Origin: Amoebophrya sp. A120
Lineage: Eukaryota > Sar > Dinophyceae > Syndiniales > Amoebophryaceae
Assembly: GCA_905178155.1 (NCBI GenBank)
Contig: CAJINV010000001.1
Coordinates: 10,844,311 to 10,908,310, forward strand
DNA length: 64,000 nt
Direction of reading: 5' to 3'
Part shown: positions 39,201 to 49,368 of the stretch, in pieces
Layout of the letters: each line of letters opens with the position of its first letter
Numbering within the stretch: position 1 is the stretch's first letter
The notes under the pieces: generated by a model
Told to the model about the DNA's origin: nothing
Database searches by the model: none
What the model saw: only the letters and a program-made list of their open reading frames with translations
Program-made: the position numbers and the translations under genes

Positions 39201-42200
39201 ACCGAAAACAGCAATGGCGGGCTCCTGTCCGACTTCCACTCCGCGAACAAGAACCAGCAGGTATCCTGAGTAAAAACGTACCCACGCCAGAGTCGGGATG
39301 GGGATTTTGCAACACAAACCTAGGAGTTTTGTGAGTCACGCATGACAAGTTTCAGTCCGTAAGGTAGTGCAAGTTAGCAAGGAAAGCCGCATCACAAATC
39401 GATCTGCTGATCCTGTTTACAGCATTACAAGTTCCCAAACACGATTGAAAATGCCTGTCATGGGGTTGCGCATCACAAATGTTCCTGTCATGGCAAATCT
39501 GCATGACAACTCTGGTGTGGGTACGTTTTTACTCAGGATAACAGGTTACCAGCTACAAACCGGCCGGGCACGAGGTGCAGATCGCCTACGACCGTAACTA
39601 CCCGCCGGCGCTGGCCTACCCGCTGCCCGGGGACGACGACCTGTCTTGCTGGTCGGATTTTGGCGAAGAGTCTCCCAAGCGGAACAAGGCCCCCCGGTCG
39701 TCGACCGATAGCGACCAGCTGCATTTCACCGGCAGGTAAGTAATATGCATATACATTGGGCTGTTGTTCTAGTGTATGACTTTTGATGCTTTTCCACCAT
39801 CTTCAAGGGTCATTGTCCTTTGGAACTTACTAGATGATTGACATTCATGATCTTTCATGTCAGTCATTGTCCCATGTTGGAGTAGTTGACGCTGCTCCTG
39901 TTGTTGGTTGTCACTGGTCTTTGTCTTTCTAGAGCATTCATTGCTTGAAAGTCCCTACAATGCCATTCGTTACTGCATCAAAAATAAGTCGTTGGGGAGG
40001 TGCACTTCGGGCACACTTAGTCGCATCGAAAGATGACGCGCCACGCTTTTGTCATGTAGTTCATGTGAACCTCAGTAAAAAAAAAATCTAAACGAATTCA
40101 TTGACATGATCTTCAGGTCTTCGAATCATGTGGATTCCTGTGTGCCACTGTACTGCGGTTTTGGGGACCACGAAGACTCGCAGGAAATAGGCACGTCCAG
40201 CGCCAGCAGTGTGATGGCGGACTTTCATCGCGCCGGAAACAACGGAAACCTTAGCTCAAGCAGCAGCAGCGCGAAAGACCTGTTCTGGTCGGACTATCGG
40301 AACTCAAAACTACTGGTGAACAAGCGAGACGGCATATCCTGCGTAAAAACGATCCCAGTTATATGTAGTGAGGTCACCGAACGGTTCTAACCGGGGAGTT
40401 TTTTTGCCATGTCCCGTGAAAAACGACCGTCAGTTTTCAAGCGGTCGGAAGCGTTTTTTGACATAAAAAATTTTTAATTATCAAGCGGTCTGTGCTTTGC
40501 TGTCAAACAAGCCCGGTCGTAAACTATCGATTCGCACTTGATAAAACGACGCAGGGGAGCCGGCAAAAGGGGCGCCCTTCTGAGGCGCCCGCCGCCTTAG
40601 TTTCTGGCGATTTGGGGCGCCCAAAAAGGGGCGCGCAAAAAACGCGCCCAAAATCAGAACAGCGAAACAGCATGGCACGGCCGCGATTTCGGAGCATTTT
40701 GGACGGCCGCGAAAGCGGCCGCCTTTTCGCCGGTTTCAGAGCCTGGGAAGCTTTGCAAAAAGCGCCGGCGTGAAAAATAAAAACGCGAAAAAGAAAAAGC
40801 GGCCCGCACGCGCAAAGCCAATCCGCATGCTATGGGCCCGATTTTTCTTCGCTTTTTGGGCGCCCCCCGTGGCACCCGGATCGGCCCCATAGCATGGGGG
40901 CTGGCTTTCGGGAAGGAATTTCGGGAATTTGCCAAAATTTGCGATGTTTCCCAAGTGGCCGCCATACCGTGCGGCATAACGTTACTCGCGGTGGTATGGT
41001 GAGCCCATAAAAAGCAAAGCCGCGGCCAAGGCTGCGGTCGGCAAAAAAACGCCCACGACCTCACTACCCCCGCCCCGGCGGCTATATTTGGTACCCGATT
41101 GTCAACAACTACACGGATTTATATGCGCAAACAAACTCCCGGCGAGCTTTGCGGCTTGCTAACGCATGAGGACACGACACGAGCTGGATTTGTAGCATAG
41201 TCGTGTCCTGCTCCTGTAGCTAATCTGGCCGCATAACTACACATCCACGGCCTCATCCTGATATTGGAGTTGTACATTTGTACAAAGTTGCTGGTTCCAA
41301 ACAACTACAACATGTTGACTAGTACGAATAGACTAAAGAGCCGCAACAGAAACAAGCATGCGAGTATGTTGCTGCTTAAGTTAGGGCAAATGAGATTATA
41401 CATTATACATATGATATACGTCATGAAAAACCTTGGGCGGGGACGTTTTTGCTCAGGATACGGCACACGCGGGTCCGGTTCTGACGAATTGGAGCCTTTC
41501 CCTGAGGCGGACGAGGAGGACTTGGAAGATTTCCCCGACCTCGACGAAAATTCGGAGTGGGCGGACCCTGGGCAGGGCCCCGGGTACTCCGTCCGCGCGG
41601 TGGACCCGGCGGCGATCCACAGCGATCTGATTTTCTCCGGCCGAGAGCTTCCCGAGGACTGGCACCCGCCTGCGGGTCCGCCGTCGGCCGCGTATCATGA
41701 TGTGGAACGGGAGGGACGAGGTGGTGCTCCTGCTCGTGGGAACAAGCTGATGAGTGGGTCGTCCGACGAAATAGACGATGGCGAGCTGGAGGATTTTCCA
41801 GAAATGGAAGATTGCCCCGACAACGAACTAAACTTGTTTGCTCCTCCTGCGAACGGTTCGAATTTCGACGACCAGCCGGTGTCGTCGAGGAGGTTCCACA
41901 ACCTGAGCGGGTCGGACGACGCAAATTTGGAGGACTTTCCGGGGATGGAGGAAGAGGAATACGACCACCTGTGCGCCGGCCAACATCTCGCACGGGGCAA
42001 CAACCAGGAGCAACCGCTGTTGAACCAAGTTGGCGAGACGCAAAGTCAAGCGGCGGCTACTTCCGGGACAATCAGAAGTACGTTGAATAACAAAATGGAT
42101 GAAGAGGTCGATGACTCCGTGCTAGGTGATGCGAAAAATGGTCGCCGGGCGCCTCATTTGCAGCGCAGTCGCAGTTTCCCGCTGCCCCAGAGGAATCCTG

Positions 42201-44207
42201 GGGATAGTACGGACAGCGCGACATCAGCGGGGAAGCAGGATGATGAGCTGTACTTCCAGAGGTTCAACGAGCGCTGGAACAACGGTAAAAGCCAACAGAA
42301 GTTAGCTATGCCACCTCTGGCGCCCAGCCTGATGAGCCGAAATCTGCTACCGAAGTCCGGGTTAGACAACGAGCGCAGCGCGTCTACCATTCACGAATCG
42401 CACAGCTCTTTGGAGCAGTTTCCCGGTAGCGGCGTGGACAGCTTGCAGAAACGCGACGTGGCCGAACTGCCGTCCCCGATGGAAGACCGCAAAAACGTGG
42501 AAAGCCTGCCCGGGTCGCACGTGTACTCCGACCCGCCGGCGCTGCAGGAACGGGACAACATGTCCTTTGTCGTCGCAGACTACCATCAAGGAAGCTCCTC
42601 CTCGTTCGGGGGAAACCATAAAACGGACGTGAACCTCCAGTATGAAGACCATGACAACGGAATGAAGATGTTGCAGCAGCCCCGAGGAACGGACTGGGCC
42701 CACGTGCCGGCCAAGGATCTAGGCTTTGTGGCACAACAAGAGGAGCAACAAGTAGCCTCCACTCCTAGCACGGCGGGAGTTGTTGTTGGGCCTCAGAACA
42801 AAACACCAGTGGAAACACCAGTGGCTCCAAGTAGAACGCCGGCAGCAGCTGCTGCGGTGCCGCAAGTTCTAGTACAACAACATCTTCCCCAAACTACGAG
42901 CCGTAAGTACTCGAAGCCGCTGGAAACGGGCGCGGATCATGCTTTCGCGGAGAGATCTACCGACACCGGAGGGAGCGGGGGCCCTCGGACGAATAGCACC
43001 AGCACCTCCAACGGATCGCCCACCGGAGTCCGGGGGCACACGAACGAAGACGCCGTGTACGCGACTGCGAATCTTCCCCCGAAGCGCCGCCTGACGCGGT
43101 CCTATCAAATGTAAAAATGTCTGGGTCTGGAAGAATGCAACTTGTAGTGCGTATTTCAGAACACAGAAAAGTCTCTCATGCATACGTAGCAAAAGCTCCC
43201 ACTTTTTGCCAGCAAAATAGGGGACTTGTCATGCGGATTCGGCATTGCGGAAGGTTCTCGAAACCTGTGATGCTAGAGCTTCCATGCCAGACCTTCTCTG
43301 TCATGCAAAAACAGCATGACTCTTCCAGACCCAGACATTTTTACATTTGATAGGTCCATCAGCGACACCAATCTGTACGGCAGCGGAGCCGCTGCGGGGA
43401 AGGAATCCGAGAGGCGAACGAAGTGGAGGGATGCCAAACAAATGATCAAAACAGAGAAGGCCAAGAACGCGGTCAAGCAAGCGAATGCTGTCACGCACGT
43501 TGAAAATAAATGGAACGCCACCACCGTGCCGGCGTTGGAGACGTCGATGGTATGATTTAAGTACTATATTTGTACCGCTGAAATAAAGATGACGCGGGTA
43601 CTCATATAAGTAAGTCAAAGTTATGTAAAAAACTTCTAACACCGATGATCATGAACATGATTGCGTCTTCAAGAGCAGTGAAAGTTCTCCATTCTATTTG
43701 ACTTTCGTTCGTGACATCAACTCCGTATCATGCTAGCGGCACGTTCGACCCTGTTGAAAGCAAAAGGTGGAAACCCCAACCCCGCAACATACCGTCTCAC
43801 AAGGACGAGTTGCGTGTATTAAAAATAGGTGAACGTCGACTGAATAACATTAATAAACCAAATGAAACTTCTATATACAGGTGCAGCAAGAGTACTCGAA
43901 CCGCGAGGCGGGGCTGGAGAACGACAAGCTGCGACACGCTGCAGGTCTCGATACGGACTCGGACAACTTTGATTGTCGAACGGACAGCACGGAGGAGGAC
44001 GACGTTTCGGACCGGAGCAGCCTGATGTACTACCAGCAGGCCCGGTACCATCGGTTCGGCCACAGTGGCGAAAGCGGGGATTGGCACTACAGCGAGGGCG
44101 GGCCCTACGGGGAACGCGCCCGCAAGGCCTTCGTCATGTCCCTTGTGACAGAGAAGACAGAAGAGCTCTACGAGATTCTCGACCGTTGTGGCATCCACGT
44201 GCGGTAA
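36226..44207 (+). CDS. ~1,700-residue single-pass protein with LEDFP-type repeats
   Basis: Eight exons: 36226-37403, 37625-38006, 38271-39260, 39545-39735, 40117-40334, 41466-43098, 43354-43549 and 43881-44207. They sum to 1,704 residues in one frame. The start is the ATG at 36226 (AAAATGG); the frame extends upstream only to a GTG. No known domain is recognised. The N-terminal half is Ala-rich, with a hydrophobic stretch near the start. A strong membrane segment, LFPLLIVLIVLASLGILF, is encoded near 38402-38455. A short acidic motif recurs: QEDFPEL (38765), LEPFPEA (41490), LEDFPDL (41523), LEDFPEM (41787), LEDFPGM (41926), LEQFPGS (42411). Such spacing suggests repeated docking sites. Four introns are introners, three others are ordinary GT-AG introns. 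The gene spans 8 kb, about a third of it intronic. Confidence 0.72.
38008..38269. mobile_element. introner element, TIR family B
   Basis: Near-perfect ~32-bp TIRs begin TATCAAATGTAAAAATGTCT at the left and end ...ATTTTTACATTTGATA at the right. The TSD is GGAGG (38003-38007 and 38270-38274). Because the TSD starts and ends with G, the insertion creates GTATCA...GATAG, a usable GT-AG pair. The resulting intron, 38007-38270, is 264 nt and in frame (EEE to EVARQF). Confidence 0.92.
39262..39540. mobile_element. introner element, TIR family A
   Basis: The TIRs run TATCCTGAGTAAAAACGTAC at the left and ...GTACGTTTTTACTCAGGATA at the right, with a CAGG direct repeat (GCAGG versus ACAGG). GT-AG sites at 39261 and 39544 give a 284-nt intron that correctly shifts into the next frame (NQQ to VTSYKPAG). 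The interior is in forward orientation, like the 5186 copy. Confidence 0.92.
40365..41092. mobile_element. nested GC-rich non-autonomous element
   Basis: Begins GTAGTGAGGTC and carries the same word inverted (GACCTCACTAC) about 30 bases before its right end. The direct repeat TATAT flanks it at 40360-40364 and 41093-41097. Much of its left part, and a stretch around 40545-40640, is shared with the 2.15-kb element at 54361-56510. No coding potential for a transposase is visible. It sits inside an introner, so it inserted later. Confidence 0.8.
40825..40896. repeat. 72-bp inverted-end module
   Basis: Starts GCATGCTATGGGCC and ends GGCCCCATAGCATG, so the two ends are inverted copies. The same module occurs at 56122-56194 and 56296-56367 in the related element. 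Confidence 0.75.
43103..43352. mobile_element. introner element, TIR family B
   Basis: Long TIRs as in the 38008 copy. The TSD is GGTCC (43098-43102, 43353-43357). The TSD supplies both GT and the G of the acceptor, so GT-AG splicing of 43099-43353 (255 nt) is possible and in frame. The whole body is almost identical to the copy at 47811-48061 in an unrelated gene. Confidence 0.93.
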
Positions 44208-45436
44208 AAGAAAAGTTTGGGAGTAGTTCTCACTCGAGATTTGTCTTCCGTCTTGCGGGGAATGATATAAGTAAGTACTTACTTCCCTAGCTGCCTGCTC
44301 TTCTTCTAGGGCTATTAATTATATCTTCCGTGTCGAATGAGTAAAATACGCTGGTGGAATAAAGAAAACTGAAAGCAGCACGGTTCTCGGTACGCCTGTA
44401 CAGCGCTCTGCGAAATGTCTATGATAAAATTCGACCTCTATGTCGCGAATTATAATCAACATCTAGAGAAGGGCAAGCCGCGAACTTTTGTAAACACCTA
44501 TCCAACGACTTATAAGTACTTGAAGGAGATGAAATATGGTGATAGCGATAATTTCTAGATGTACTGCGAAACAATGTAGTATCCTAAGCGACGCGCGACC
44601 CGGGTGCTAGTAGAACCTCCTCCAGATAAGACTCGAACCACTTAGGGAAGCACTTTCGTAGTTTATTACGATAGGGAGTAAAGTTGAAAGAACTTGGATC
44701 AGTAGCTCCTGGTATAAACAAACGATCAAACGACTTCTTCATTTGATGGTGCCAAAAAAATGTACCTGACTGTAAAAAATAAAATTTGTACAACGAGTGA
44801 TAAGTATGAAACCTCCGATGCTGGCAAGACCCTCGTCGTAAATAGTCATTTTTGGAACGATGTTGTTTCTGTAATTCATTTTGGCTCCTCAAGGTCCGGT
44901 CGACGAGACCGGTTTGAAACCGGTTTCGTCGACCGGTTTGTTGCCGTAGATTTTTCAAGGATTGTTGCGTTTATTTTTCGTTGTACTCTTGATTGTCATC
45001 CCTTCTCTGAGTCAGCGTTTGAAAGTGCGTTGCTTTGGCACCACGAGCCATTGGCGTGCCCATGTTTTCTTGACTTTCGTTTTGCCGTTATCTTGTTGAG
45101 CGCGATCAGCGTTGTGGAGTCGTCCCGATGCTATCTTCTTTGTTTTCCCAAATCTTTCGAGAGACAGCTGCAACAGTCGTTGCTCTAGCAGGAGTGGCGA
45201 GTGCAGTGGTTCGCTTCTTCAAAATTGCTGCTGCTGTTTCAAAGACTTGATAATCGCGGCGAATACGCGAGTGCGGAAATGCGGAGAGAAAAGATGAGCG
45301 GATCAAAATGAACTGTTTTTTCTGCAGATCAAACGTGGTCTGAGCTTGAGCAGTACTGGCGCAAGGAGAGGAGAAGCAGAAAGAAAATATTTAGCACTTC
45401 CCCGGACGACGGAGGGAAACAAAATAGTAGAAAAAA
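44208..45436. other. intergenic region with strong hairpin
   Basis: 1.2 kb without a supportable protein gene. The only structured part is the hairpin and leader-like words at 44877-44960, listed separately. Confidence 0.5.
44877..44960 (+). other. spliced-leader-like words flanking a 20-bp hairpin (candidate)
   Basis: CATTTTGGCTC at 44877-44887 is followed by CTCAAG and GT at 44894. From memory, the dinoflagellate spliced leader contains the word CCATTTTGGCTCAAG and is followed by a GT donor. Immediately after comes an inverted repeat (44896-44936) with two 20-base arms, one mismatch and a one-base loop. A second leader-like piece follows: CCGTAG at 44944 then ATTTTTCAAGG. Neither piece is a full leader. 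This could be a diverged leader RNA gene, relict leaders in a retroposed sequence, or chance plus a hairpin. Confidence 0.3.
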
Positions 45437-46774
45437 ATGACGGAAACTATCGCAACACGCCCCGCGCCGGTGGGTTCCTCCACCGTGGCGTCAACTGAGC
45501 AGGCATCATCCTCCAGCAAGAACACAGCCGTCGTTGCAGACGCAGAGGCACTGCGGAAGAAGCGGGTTCTGGAACTCTGCATGAACTTTGTCCAGCTCCT
45601 CCGAAGAAGACGGTTCAGTTTTTTTGTTGCGCATACAGTAGTTTTCGTTTCGCATACAGTTTCGCGGCTGGGCGAGAACAAACATGCAAAAGGGGGCGCA
45701 TGACTCGAGACAGAAGTTCTTTCACTTTTAAAGACAAAGAAGGTTCTTGCCGCGTGTACTTCTGGATGACCATCTTGTTGTCGCGGAAGAATCCCTGTGT
45801 TTCGTAGTGTTGTCGAGCGTGTAAGTACTTCCAATCAAACGACTAAGGTTCAAGCCCGCGTTGGAGATGGCTGGGGAGATTTTAAAGTTAGAGCCAAACC
45901 ATCCGCAAGTGGTTATCCTGAGTAAAAACGTCCCCACCCCATAGTTGTCATGCAGATTTGCGATTACAGGAAGATTTGCAATGCGCATCTCCATGAGCGG
46001 CATTTCCAATCGCATTTTGGAATTTGTAATGCTGTAAACGCGATGAACAGATGGATTTGTGATGCGGCTGCACTTGCTAAACTGCACTACAGGACGGACT
46101 GGAATTTGTTATGTGTTGCTCCCAAAGCTTCTGGGTTTGTGTTGCTAAGTTCCCAAGTTGACTATGGGGTGGGGACGTTTTTACATATGATAGTGGTACA
46201 GCACCTGGACATGCTGGAGGAATTGGCAGCGTCGTCTTCGGAGTCCGACGCGGGTTCCAGTTCCTCCTCCTCGTCCGATTCCGAGGAGGACGAGCCCGAG
46301 CTTCACTACGTGGCCACTCAGCAGTTCAACCCACAAGACTATCAACATGAATTGAAGTAGTGTCCCCACCACCGGCCCACATGGCAAAGTTTTCAAATAA
46401 AGACTTTTGGTCCGCGTCTTGCACGTTTCTTTGAGCGAAGACTATCTCTGCTTCAGATTCATCTAGGTGCGCGAAGCAGCTCCTACATGACAAGTCCCCG
46501 CCCCGGTGCTGCGCCGTTCGGCAACATAGACACTCGCTAATATTCTTGCTTGCAAGAAATGTGTCATGCTGATAAAAAATGCCAGGTCGTGGCAAGTGTT
46601 TTCATAATTGGGAACTGTTGCAATGCAAACATTTTCCCTTTCATCTGGGGTGGGGGCGCCTTTCAATTTGATAAAGACGGGGAAGCTGGCTCCACCCGCC
46701 CGCCCTCGGTCGGCGGGGCGGCGTCGGATACAGGGACCGCACCCTCGGAGTATCCCGTGCGGCGCCTCGACTAG
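45437..46774 (+). CDS. TPR-like small protein interrupted by two introners
   Basis: The ATG at 45437 starts METIATRPAP-type low-complexity sequence leading into RKKRVLELCMNFVQLLRR, then an intron. The middle exons are uncertain: a 27-nt GT-AG intron (45821-45847) is one option. The stretch ALEMAGEILKLEPNHPQ just before the introner at 45914 has the spacing of a tetratricopeptide helix pair. After removal of 45914-46197 it continues VQHLDMLEELA, a Ser/Asp/Glu run and HYVATQQFNPQD. The second introner (46340-46673) follows, and the tail GEAGSTRPPS...RRLD ends at 46774. Without the second splice, translation would stop at 46360 inside the element. The TPR call rests on one motif. The 3' half of the model is firmer than the 5' half. 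Confidence 0.5.
45914..46192. mobile_element. introner element, TIR family A, reverse orientation
   Basis: The left TIR is TATCCTGAGTAAAAACGTCC. The right end reads ...GGACGTTTTTACATATGATA. The TSD is GTGGT (45909-45913, 46193-46197). The interior is the reverse complement of the 5186 and 39262 copies: GTTGTCATGCAGATTTGC here corresponds to GCAAATCTGCATGACAAC there. It therefore lies in the opposite orientation yet still interrupts a reading frame as an intron. Confidence 0.88.
46340..46673. mobile_element. introner element, TIR family C
   Basis: The left end TATCAACATGAATTG and right end ...CTTTCAATTTGATA are imperfect inverted copies, each with an adjacent C- or G-rich block (GTCCCCACC, GGTGGGGGC). 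The TSD AAGAC is perfect (46335-46339, 46674-46678). Excision of 339 nt is in frame (NPQD to GEAGS). No GT-AG pair exists at the edges. Confidence 0.82.
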
Positions 46775-47216
46775 TTTTTGTGAGAAACAATCTGGATCAC
46801 AACTTCATTCGAAATTTTTACCAAATTGTGGCTCCCTCGCGTGCAGCCACACGTGAACTTCTCGACAGGCGAGATGCATATTATCGAAATGAAGAGAACT
46901 GATTTGAACACGCAGTGCCTCGCTGTAGCATCGAACAAATTTTTTGCTGATCAAGAAGCTACTGTTCCGACATCTCAGCATTACCTTCTCTCTCCTTTCG
47001 GTCTTCGCGCACGATTTCGATTGCATTCTTGCACTGCTGCGTGTTGTCTGTAGCATCGACGCATCGTCTGCTTTTCCGATTGATTGTTTTGATGGAGAAT
47101 TTCCGTGCAGAAGCAGCTTTTGCACCAAGAGAAAAGAAGCAGCGTTTCGATCAAGAAAAAAAAGCAGCTTTTACATTCAACAAGAAAGAAACAGATTTGA
47201 CCTCAAAGAAATCAGC
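46775..47216. other. intergenic region
   Basis: About 440 bases, no gene called. It has A-rich, AAGAAGCAGC-like wording near 47130-47180 that partly recurs near 51745. Confidence 0.45.
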
Positions 47217-48823
47217 ATGGTGTACACCGGCACCCCAAAGATTTTTCTGTACGGCGACAGCTTGACGTATCACGAGAAAAAAGTGTTACAGTTACACAGT
47301 AAAGTGCAAGCCCAGCATGACAGGCAACCTCTGTCATGCCAGAAATGCTTCTGAGGTTCATTTCATACGTGTTTTCCCTTATGGTCTGCGCATTGCAAGT
47401 TTTCCCTCTCATGCAGAGAAAATTTGTGTTGCTGAAGGTACAACAAATGTGTATCTGTAACACTTTTTTCTTGTGATATGACGCAGTACGGGTCTAGTGA
47501 GGTTGGCGGGTGGGCGGCCCGCCTCCAAGGCCTTTACAGTCGCCGCGCCGATGTTGTGAATCGTGGCTTATCGGGCTGGAATAGCCGCTGGGCGCGCGAA
47601 TACGTCGATGGTGTGGTCTCGCGCGACCTCGGTAACGACAAGTGCATGTTTGCGAGTGTGTGGCTCGGCGCGAACGACGCCTGGCTGCCGTCCGCGACCG
47701 CGGGGGGTAACAAAGGCAGCCGGTATGCGGTTGGTGTGGAAGACTTCAATGCGAATCTGTCTTACATAGCGAGGTGTTTGCTTGACAAGACGGATCTGGT
47801 CTTCGTTCTCTATCAAATGCAAAAATGTCTGGGTCTGGAAGAATGCAACTTGAAATGCGTATTTCAGAACACAGAGAAGTCTCTCATGCATATGTAGCAA
47901 AAGCTCCCCACTTTCTGTCAGCAAAATAGGGGACTTGTCATGCTGATTCGGCATTGCGGAAGCTTCTCGAACTCTGTGATGCTAGAGCTTCCATGCCAGA
48001 CCTTCTGTGTCATGCAAAAACAGCATGACTCTTCCAGACCCAGACATTTTTACATTTGATATTCTCACCCCACCTCCCATCGCGGAAGACCGGCGCAGGG
48101 CGTACGCCCTCCAGCTATACAACGAATATGTTTGCGATCGCGAGCTATGCATATGGTAAAATATGTCGTGGTGGTCTGGAAAGTTATAAATGCAATTTTG
48201 GGAATTATGATCAGATTACATCAGATTGGCGCACTGCAATACGTGGCCGAGCATGACAAGTGTTGCAAAGGTTTTAATGGCGACGGTGCAAAGGTTTTTG
48301 ATGAGGTGCAGTCGGGTATGCGTGAAAAGTGTTGCCATGTGTTGCGCATTCGGCATGGCAGACTGCATTTCTGCATGACAGGCAAGACGATTTTTTCGTG
48401 GCTATGCATTACAGAGTTCAGAGCCATGCCCGACGAGCATGGCAAACCTTCCACTCTTTCAGACCCAGACATCATATTTGCACTGGATACGAAAACGCGC
48501 ACACAGGAAAATACCGGGACGAAGTGAAGAAGGTCGTCGACAGCCTCAGCCAGGCGATAACTGTACGTGGCGAGAGCAAGCGAGTCGTCCTAGTGGACGT
48601 GTATGAACTGTTTTGGTCGCGCAGAGAGGACTTGCTACCTGACGGCCTCCATCTCGGCGAGGAGGCAAATACGATCCTGTTTGGCCACCTGAGTTCCCTT
48701 CTACACACCGAGGGTCTGGGCGTTGTCGCAGATCCGGTACGGGGACACACGGGGTGCAGTGCGGCGAAGAGCTCCCTGCCGAATCCGCTCCCTTGGCACG
48801 ACGACACAGCGCAACTGAGATGA
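47217..48823 (+). CDS. GDSL/SGNH-family esterase (isoamyl-acetate-hydrolase-like)
   Basis: Four exons, 47217-47267, 47484-47810, 48067-48126 and 48494-48823, give 255 residues, the usual length of IAH1-type esterases. Block I, GDSLTQYG, carries the catalytic Ser and is itself cut by the first introner between SLT and Q. Block II is NRGLSGW. Block III is GANDAW. A VLTPPPI segment is rebuilt by removal of the second introner. Block V, DGLHLGEEAN near 48640, supplies the catalytic Asp and His. The family hydrolyses short-chain esters with a Ser-Asp-His triad. No signal peptide is seen, so the product is probably intracellular. All three introns are introners whose edges lack a GT-AG pair, yet motif continuity leaves little doubt they are removed. 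Substrate is not predicted. Confidence 0.88.
47268..47478. mobile_element. introner element, TIR family D
   Basis: The left end TATCACGAGAAAAAAGTGTT pairs with the right end ...AACACTTTTTTCTTGTGATA. The TSD TGACG is perfect (47263-47267, 47479-47483). Excising 216 nt reconstitutes GDSLTQYG. The nearest GT-AG alternative (47267-47486, 220 nt) breaks the frame. Confidence 0.92.
47811..48061. mobile_element. introner element, TIR family B
   Basis: Long TIRs starting TATCAAATGCAAAAATGTCT, with TSD TTCTC (47806-47810, 48062-48066). Excision of 256 nt joins VFVL to TPPPI with the needed frame change. No GT-AG pair is possible at these edges. The body nearly matches the 43103 copy. Confidence 0.93.
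48127..48488. mobile_element. introner-like element, diverged family B
   Basis: The right end contains CAGACCCAGACATCATATTT, close to the family-B terminus, and the left part has a diverged counterpart near 48154. The direct repeat ACGAA (48122-48126, 48489-48493) flanks it. Excising 367 nt joins LYNE to NAHTGKYRDEV in the correct frame for the esterase. The left boundary is inferred from the repeat and frame. Confidence 0.75.
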
Positions 48824-49368
48824 AAACCAAAAGAGCGCCGTTCAGCATCAAGCAGCTGCCCGTGAGAAGGGCATTGATGAACTACGATGTCGTGTGTCTG
48901 TTGATGTTCCTTGCTCTAGCTCTGTGAATGTCGTGTCTACTGCCTTCATTGAAAAAATCTGTCTGCCGAAGGATCACCCGTCATCCTCGGCCAGTTGATT
49001 TCTGACTGCCAGTAAGAAGTACCACTTTGTGAAACTGAAAACAAACAGATCGGAACGCTGAAGATGCTCGCTGATAGCTCGAACACAACTAGAAGGGTGC
49101 GATCAAATTACTTTGACTTCTACGGGAGCAGAAACACTCCCAGTAGCAACATACGCTAAGCACTTTTTTGTCCTGAACTCTCCGCTTGGCGTTGTACATC
49201 AAATTTTTCCGCAAAAACCTTGCTGCTCTTTTCATCTTGTATACAGCGAGCGCTCCTCTCTGTCCCAAAAAGAGAACGGAACTTCCTCTAGGAGTTCGAC
49301 GTCGGGGAGTTTATGCAGCGAGCAAAGTACTGCTCAGGTAGAGCACGAAGAGCAAGTACAAAGCAACA
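48824..49368. other. intergenic region
   Basis: 545 bases. Open frames here are out of phase with the hydrolase start at 49369 and carry no motif. Confidence 0.5.

Larger units (their letters stand above)
40335..41460. mobile_element. 1.1-kb introner of family A with a nested repeat
   Basis: The outer ends are TATCCTGCGTAAAAACG at 40335 and ...CGTTTTTGCTCAGGATA at 41460. The TSD CGGCA is perfect (40330-40334, 41461-41465). Removing the element plus one TSD (1,131 nt) is in frame and joins KRDG to TRGSGSDELE. No GT-AG pair fits at these edges. The extra length comes largely from a separate element inserted at 40365-41092. Confidence 0.88.
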
